From CAYYAQ01 sp964469555 (GTDB lineage Bacteria; Planctomycetota; UBA1135; UBA2386): DNA of 11,706 bases. The DNA is taken from assembly GCA_964469555.1 (NCBI GenBank), contig CAYYAQ010000162.1:1-11706 (forward strand). The letters run 5' to 3'. Of the stretch, positions 7,536-11,706 are shown in pieces. How positions within the stretch are numbered: position 1 is the stretch's first letter; each line of letters starts with the position of its first letter. The notes beneath the pieces are model-generated. The model ran no database searches. It saw nothing but the letters and a program-made list of their open reading frames with translations, and was not told where the DNA came from. The position numbers and the translations under genes were made by a program.

Positions 7536-7536
7536 T

Positions 7537-7551
7537 CCGCGTCTCGCGCGG
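7537..7551. terminator. Short GC hairpin between convergent stops
   Basis: CCGCG (7537-7541), loop TCTCG, CGCGG (7547-7551) fills the 17-bp gap between the LolA-like and prfC stop codons. It could slow or stop transcription from both sides. The stem is only 5 bp and lacks a U-tract, so the call is weak. Confidence 0.2.
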
Positions 7552-7552
7552 G

Positions 7553-9139
7553 CTACCCCTCTTCCTCGGTCGGTGGGTGGTCGAGGAGCTGCAGGTCGTC
7601 GTAACGGTCGAGTGCGTACGTGATCTCGAACTCGCTGTTGAACAGCGCGACGGGGCGGCCGGCCTCGTCGACGACGACCATCGGCAGCATCGTCAAGAGG
7701 TTTGGTGAAGTCGACACCATCCACCGGGCGCGGGTGTAGCCCTTGCGGTCCATGCGCGCGACGACGCCATACTCGGACTCGAGCCGTTGCTTGAAGACCT
7801 CGAGTTGCAGCTCTCCGACGGCGCCGAGGATCGGATCGCGGACGCCCGCCCGCGGGAAGAAGATCTGCACGACGCCCTCTTCTCCCAGCTGGGCGAGTCC
7901 CTTGCGGAAGCCCTTGCTCATGGAGGGGTCCATCGGCCCGGCCTGCGCGAAGATCTCCGGGGCAAAGCGCGGGAAGTTGCGCGCCTCGATGCGGCGACCC
8001 GACGACACCACGTCGCCGACTCGGAACAGCCCGGGGTTGATCAACCCGATCACGTCGCCGGGGAACGCCTCGTCGATCGTGATGCGCTCTTGTCCGAAGA
8101 ATCGGTGGGGGTGGGACAGCCGGACCTCGCGATTCAAGCGCAGGTGCTTCGCAGCCATGCCGCGTTCGAAGCGTCCGGAGACAACGCGAAGGAACGCGAT
8201 GCGGTCCCGGTGCTGCTTGTCCATGTTCGCGGCGACCTTGTAGACAAATCCGGAGAAGAAGTCCTCGTCCGGTCGGATCTCGGCGTCGAGAGTGGGGAGC
8301 GGTCCCGGGGGAGGGCAGAGGTCGATGAAGTTCTGGAGGATGTTCTCGACGCCGAAGTTCGTGACTGCGCTCGCGAAGAACATCGGGGAGATTTCGCCGT
8401 CGAGGAACAGGTCTCGGTCGAACTGCATGAGGCACTCTCCCACCATCTCGAGTTCGGTGAGGAGGTGTTCGTGCGCGGCTTTGCCCAGCAGCTTCTCGAG
8501 CTCGGCGTCCTCGGGGCCCGTCACCTTGACACCAGCGCGGTGCGCGCCGTGTTCGGTGCGTTCGAAGAGGTGCACCTGGCCGGTGCTCATCTCGTACACG
8601 CCCTTGAAGTCAGGCCCTGATCCGATCGGCCACGTCATCGGGACGACGGTCATGCCGAGGACCTTCTCGACTTCTTCGATCAGATCGAGCGCGTCGCGGG
8701 TTGGCCGGTCCATCTTGTTGACGACGGTGACGATCGGCAGCCCGCGCTCCTTGCATACCTTGAACAGCTTGATCGTCTGGGGTTCCACGCCCTTCGCGCC
8801 GTCGATCAACATCAGCGCGCAGTCCGCGGCGACGAGCGTCCGGTAGGTGTCCTCGGAGAAGTCCTGGTGACCCGGGGTGTCGAGCAGGTTGATGCAGTGT
8901 CCCTGGTATTCGAACTGCAGGGCCGAGCTCGAGATCGAGATCCCGCGCTTTTGCTCGATCTCCATCCAATCCGACGTCGCGGAGGCGCCCTTGCCGGGTT
9001 TCGCCTTGACCGACCCGGCCTTCACGATCGCGCCGCCGTACAGCAGCAGCTTCTCCGTTAGCGTAGTCTTACCAGCGTCTGGGTGGGAGATGATGGCGAA
9101 CGTACGGCGCCGGGCGATTTCGTGTTGCAAGTCCGCCAT
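7553..9139 (-). CDS. prfC: Peptide chain release factor 3 (RF3)
   Basis: A 528-residue translational GTPase, essentially the length of E. coli RF3 (529). RF3 binds the ribosome after peptide release and uses GTP to recycle RF1 or RF2. The N-terminal GTPase domain has G1 SHPDAGKTT (18-26), switch region EQKRGISI (62-69), G3 DTPGH (87-91) and G4 NKMD (141-144). RF3 hallmarks rather than EF-G features include SDWMEIEQKRGISISSSALQ and the C-terminal GAVGELQLEVFKQRLESEYGV. The sequence between SGFVYKVAANMDKQHRDRIAF and FPGDVIGLINPGLFRVGD is the beta-barrel second domain. The ATG at 9137-9139 gives the normal RF3 N-terminus (MADLQHEIARRRTFAIISHP); no Shine-Dalgarno is visible. It lies 36 bp downstream of the thioredoxin-like gene on the same strand, probably in one transcript. 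Identification is firm. Confidence 0.97.
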   Translation of the reverse strand: MADLQHEIARRRTFAIISHPDAGKTTLTEKLLLYGGAIVKAGSVKAKPGKGASATSDWMEIEQKRGISISSSALQFEYQGHCINLLDTPGHQDFSEDTYRTLVAADCALMLIDGAKGVEPQTIKLFKVCKERGLPIVTVVNKMDRPTRDALDLIEEVEKVLGMTVVPMTWPIGSGPDFKGVYEMSTGQVHLFERTEHGAHRAGVKVTGPEDAELEKLLGKAAHEHLLTELEMVGECLMQFDRDLFLDGEISPMFFASAVTNFGVENILQNFIDLCPPPGPLPTLDAEIRPDEDFFSGFVYKVAANMDKQHRDRIAFLRVVSGRFERGMAAKHLRLNREVRLSHPHRFFGQERITIDEAFPGDVIGLINPGLFRVGDVVSSGRRIEARNFPRFAPEIFAQAGPMDPSMSKGFRKGLAQLGEEGVVQIFFPRAGVRDPILGAVGELQLEVFKQRLESEYGVVARMDRKGYTRARWMVSTSPNLLTMLPMVVVDEAGRPVALFNSEFEITYALDRYDDLQLLDHPPTEEEG

Positions 9140-9175
9140 GAACGGGCGGAGATGCTACGGCGGGATGTCCCCGAT

Positions 9176-10102
9176 TCACTTTCGTTCACGAAGCTTTTTT
9201 AGCTTCTCATGGTACCGACCGAGCAGTTTCGGGGCCCACGCCGGGTCCCCGTCGTTCCACCTGATTGATCGGCGCAGGCCCTCGATCGCTTCGGCGAACT
9301 CGTCGATCTTCTTCTCCCGCTCGGCCCACTCGAGGATGGCGAACCAGAAGCCCCGACCGACCCACTCGCCGGGTTTGGGGCCCTTCTTCCACATTCTGTA
9401 GAAGCGCGGACCGAGCTCGTGACGGCGTTTCTGGTCCTTGGCGCGTAGCTCCTCGGAGATGCGCAGGTGGAGGATCTCGCGGTCGAGGATCTCGGCCGTG
9501 CGCTGCGGAACGGAATCCGCGATCTCCTTCCGGATCTCGAGGGCCGTGGCCAGGGTCAATTGGCGCTGGTTCAGCTGCATGCGGAGGAATCGGGCTTTCG
9601 CTTTCTTGTCGCCCTTGGCCGCGGCGCTACGGAGCCGCACGTACCGCTCAGCCTCCCTGCCGAAGGCTCCGAACTGTCGCTACCCTGTCGCGCGGTCGCG
9701 GAGCCTGATCAGCACGCGGCCCTCCCCGTCGAGGAAGGCGATGCTCGGCAGTCCAGTGAGCTTCTTCTGTTTCCGCAGCTCGCCGTGCTTCCAGCCCGCA
9801 GCCTTCGAGTCGATGCTGCAAAACAGCACGTAGTCCTCGCCCATGTCCGCGAAGTACTTCTCCGAGAGCGGACCGCTCTCCGCGATCTTGCACGGGGTTC
9901 AAGGGCCGGTTGTCGTGAAGTAGCCGAAGATCAGCGTCTTCCGTTTCTTGGCCAAAGTCAGCGCCTTGTCGTAGTCGGTGATCCAGTCCGCCTTCTTCAG
10001 GAACGGCGAGGCGAGCTTGGTCTTCAGCAGCTCTTCGGGGGACGGTCGCTCCTGGGCCGCGAGGCCGGTGGCGCTGATCAGCAGGATGGAGAGGAAGCGC
10101 AT
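9176..10102 (-). CDS. Exported thioredoxin-like protein, candidate selenoprotein (in-frame TGA), interrupted by TAG
   Basis: Read in one frame, this gives 308 codons. Residues 1-17 (MRFLSILLISATGLAAQ) form a signal peptide. A thioredoxin-like domain follows: DYDKALTLAKKRKTLIFGYFTTTGP, then TGA at codon 68 (9899-9901), then TPCKIAESGPLSEKYF, YVLFCSID and LTGLPSIAFLDGEGRVL. The TGA occupies the first-cysteine position of a C-x-P-C motif, with Cys71 as the partner. Read as selenocysteine it gives U-T-P-C, a redox pair for thiol-disulfide or peroxide chemistry in the periplasm. A SECIS-like hairpin follows. At codon 141 (9680-9682) a TAG interrupts the frame, but protein-like sequence resumes in phase: FGREAERYVRLRSAAAKGD, then a helical, basic tail of about 165 residues ending LKKLRERK. 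I take this tail as the original C-terminus. Possible products are a 140-residue selenoprotein ending at TAG, a full-length one if TAG is an error, or a pseudogene. ATG 10100-10102 is 16 bp after the phosphoesterase stop. Earlier in-frame starts up to 10309 overlap that gene and lack signal-peptide logic. Confidence 0.72.
9864..9880 (-). promoter_or_regulatory. SECIS-like hairpin downstream of in-frame TGA
   Basis: On the minus-strand RNA, GAGAGCG (9880-9874), loop GUC (9873-9871) and CGCUCUC (9870-9864) form a perfect 7-bp stem. If the top pair opens, the loop reads GGUCC. The loop starts 25 nt after the UGA at 9901-9899. Bacterial SECIS elements lie within the coding region, at roughly this distance (about 16-37 nt as I recall the bSECISearch model), with a G at the start of a small apical loop. 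The E. coli fdhF loop also contains GGUC. A perfect 7-bp stem can occur by chance in GC-rich DNA, so the call depends on the UGA context. Confidence 0.6.
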
Positions 10103-10118
10103 CACACCACCCACTCTA

Positions 10119-11706
10119 CTATTCCTGTCGATCCGGTGCCCACTCCGCGATGCCGTGTCGCCGAGGATGGGCCTGATTTGTCGACGCGTCCACGGTCCAC
10201 GGCCCGAATGGGCGGTCGAGGTGGAGGAGCAGCGCGGTCCCGTCGTTGGCTTCGAATCCGGTCTTCCTCGACATCGGCGGCTCGTATTTCTTGCGGTACC
10301 AAACGCCATCCGCGATCCGGACTTCGTCGATTCGACCCCAGAGGAAGTCGGTGACCTGGCCCTTGGCGTCGACGCTCGCGGCGATCAGTGTCCTCTTTCC
10401 CAAGCGCTGCATCCGACCGGTTTGCGCCTCGCTGGCGATCCTCTTGCCGTTCACGTAGATCTGCAACTCGCGGCCGTTGAACACACCGGCGATGTGGTTC
10501 CAGACGCTGTGCGGAATCGTCTCCTCTGCGATCACCGTCTGCGCGCCCTTGTCGGTCGTGACGCGGAACGTCGGCTTGCCGTCCACGATGAATAGCTGGA
10601 AGTCCTGGTCGCTGACGATCACGTGTCGACCGTCGAGGTGGGTGAGCCCGACGAAGGCGTCGACCGTGAGCGCCTCTCCGGACAAGCCGAGCTTCGCGGA
10701 TGGTGTTTCCAGGTAGGCGCCCTTCGCCAGCGTCATGTAGCCCCGCGTCTTCGGGCGTCCTGCGGATGCAGGGGGCACGACCTGCATGATGACGGAGCGG
10801 TCGTGGACGGCGATGCGGACGCCCGGTGCGAGGTAGTCCGCCTGGATACGAATCCGCGGAATCGCGAACCAGCTGTCGACGGTGTTCGCGGCGCGGGCGA
10901 CGGAGAAGGGCGCGCTTCCTTCCTTTCCGGGCGCGACGGTGAGGTGGATGTGGTCCGGGATGAAACTCCACCGGGGATCGGTCGATTCCGGGATCAGGGT
11001 GAACTCGACGGGTCGAGTCGTGGGGTTGCGCATCACGAGCGTGTAGATGTCGTCGACGCGGCCTTCCGACTCGAGTGCGAGGGGTTTGTGCCCCGCGCCA
11101 TTGGGTGCGTTGGTCAGCTTTCGTACGTTTGCGATCACTTCCTGGGTCAGTAGCTTGGGATCGATGACCGTTCCCACTGGCAGCGTGCTGACGCGGATGC
11201 CGTCCTTGCGCACGGTGACGATGTTGAAGTGGTGGAGGTAGCCGGCGCCCTTCGGGTACTTCTTCGACAGGTTCGACCCGGTCGCCGCGAGGGTGAAGTA
11301 CTCGATGCCGTCCTTCTTGCCGGCGTAGACCATGTGGTGGATGTGGCCCGCGAACACGGCGCTGACATTGCCGGCGGCGACGAGAGCCTTGTGCACCTTG
11401 TCCCAGTCGTCGCCGTAGTTGCCCTTGTGCCAGCGCGGGTGATGCAGAAACACGAACACGTGGTCGCGCTTGTTGTTGGCTTCGAGGGTCTTCTTCAGCC
11501 ACGCGAATTGTGCGGGGCTCATCTTCTGCAGTGCCGGTTCCTTGTACGAGGCGCGTCCCGTCTTCGGATCTCCTTCATCCGAATAGAGCACGACGAATGC
11601 GGAGTTCTTGTGTTCGAACCAGTACCACAGCGGCCCGAAGTGTTTCTCGTAGTTCGCCGTGTGGATGGCAAAGTTCTTCCCGTCGGTCGTCGGTCCGTAG
11701 ATGTCG
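10119..11706 (-). CDS. Metallophosphoesterase with C-terminal LamG-like domain (5' partial)
   Basis: The frame is open to the window edge; 528 residues are visible and the N-terminal metal-binding motifs are missing. The visible phosphoesterase part begins DIYGPTTDGKNFAIHTANYE, with the late calcineurin-like motifs FLHHPRW (His88/His89) and GHIHH (120-124), which supply metal ligands. A middle stretch (about 200-320) looks like a beta-sandwich linker: TLVMRNPTTRPVEFTLIPES, then PFSVARAANTVDSWFAIPRI. From about residue 335 a concanavalin/LamG-like domain follows: LSGEALTVDAFVGL, IPHSVWNHIAGVFNGRELQIYVNGKRI and LWGRIDEVRIADGVWYRKKY. Such enzymes are usually exported and may act on phosphate esters near surface polysaccharide; this is inferred, and the signal peptide is out of view. 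The stop is TAG at 10119-10121, 16 bp before the thioredoxin-like start, so they likely share a transcript. Similar domain pairs are common in planctomycetes. Confidence 0.87.
   Translation of the reverse strand, partial: DIYGPTTDGKNFAIHTANYEKHFGPLWYWFEHKNSAFVVLYSDEGDPKTGRASYKEPALQKMSPAQFAWLKKTLEANNKRDHVFVFLHHPRWHKGNYGDDWDKVHKALVAAGNVSAVFAGHIHHMVYAGKKDGIEYFTLAATGSNLSKKYPKGAGYLHHFNIVTVRKDGIRVSTLPVGTVIDPKLLTQEVIANVRKLTNAPNGAGHKPLALESEGRVDDIYTLVMRNPTTRPVEFTLIPESTDPRWSFIPDHIHLTVAPGKEGSAPFSVARAANTVDSWFAIPRIRIQADYLAPGVRIAVHDRSVIMQVVPPASAGRPKTRGYMTLAKGAYLETPSAKLGLSGEALTVDAFVGLTHLDGRHVIVSDQDFQLFIVDGKPTFRVTTDKGAQTVIAEETIPHSVWNHIAGVFNGRELQIYVNGKRIASEAQTGRMQRLGKRTLIAASVDAKGQVTDFLWGRIDEVRIADGVWYRKKYEPPMSRKTGFEANDGTALLLHLDRPFGPWTVDASTNQAHPRRHGIAEWAPDRQE

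Noticed and set aside
9680..9682. TAG in the thioredoxin-like gene read as pyrrolysine
   Set aside because: Nothing nearby suggests a pyl system, the site is in a linker-helix region with no catalytic logic, and a point mutation, sequence error or true stop is simpler.
9899..10309. Longer start for the thioredoxin-like gene, upstream of 10102
   Set aside because: The extra N-terminal residues overlap the phosphoesterase coding end antiphase, look like shadow translation (Arg/Ser/Thr-rich), and would bury the clear signal peptide.
9467..10354. 295-residue open frame on the plus strand
   Set aside because: Antisense shadow across the thioredoxin-like gene and phosphoesterase end; composition is typical of GC-rich antisense frames. 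The same applies to 1815-2627, 4198-4773, 5774-6514 and 7787-8620.
10102..11502. 466-residue open frame on the minus strand
   Set aside because: Arg/Pro/His-rich shadow of the phosphoesterase-LamG gene in another frame, with no recognisable domain.

Overview
The window looks like chromosomal DNA from a deep-branching planctomycete (Planctomycetota); this is an inference from gene content. Pointers are high-GC sequence, many exported proteins of low recognisability, a formylglycine-type sulfatase, a HEAT-repeat protein with a short 'DEVVLKNGKTLVGK' N-terminal module, and an exported protein ending in a C-terminal module I know from planctomycete surface proteins. Only one gene has a clear, well-placed Shine-Dalgarno. 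I see no tRNA, rRNA, CRISPR array, insertion sequence or phage gene.

Layout. (1) 1-881, + strand: the C-terminal half of a UPF0261/Tm-1-like protein, overlapping (ATGA) a small DUF427 protein. (2) 966-2495, - strand: an exported sulfatase, convergent with the first pair and divergent from (3) 2641-3660, + strand: an exported beta-rich protein of unknown role. (4) 3735-6352, - strand: a HEAT-repeat exported protein followed by gnd (6-phosphogluconate dehydrogenase). As written, gnd is broken by a deletion of about 100 bp plus a frameshift. (5) 6546-7535, + strand: an exported LolA-like protein, divergent from the HEAT gene. (6) 7553-11706, - strand: a probable operon of metallophosphoesterase-LamG protein (5' end outside the window), thioredoxin-like protein, and prfC (peptide chain release factor 3).

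The most interesting locus is the thioredoxin-like gene at 9176-10102. Its reading frame crosses an in-frame TGA at 9899-9901 that falls exactly where the first cysteine of a C-x-P-C redox motif should be. A perfect 7-bp hairpin lies at a bacterial-SECIS-like distance downstream. This makes it a candidate selenoprotein (U-T-P-C). The same frame also meets a TAG 73 codons later, after which protein-like sequence resumes in phase. The locus is therefore either a selenoprotein with a second lesion or sequence error, a short selenoprotein that ends at the TAG, or a decaying gene.

Links between genes are mostly positional. The release factor, redox protein and phosphoesterase share a likely transcript, HEAT protein and gnd share another, and the two divergent spacers probably hold the promoters for exported proteins. 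No pathway ties the whole window together.
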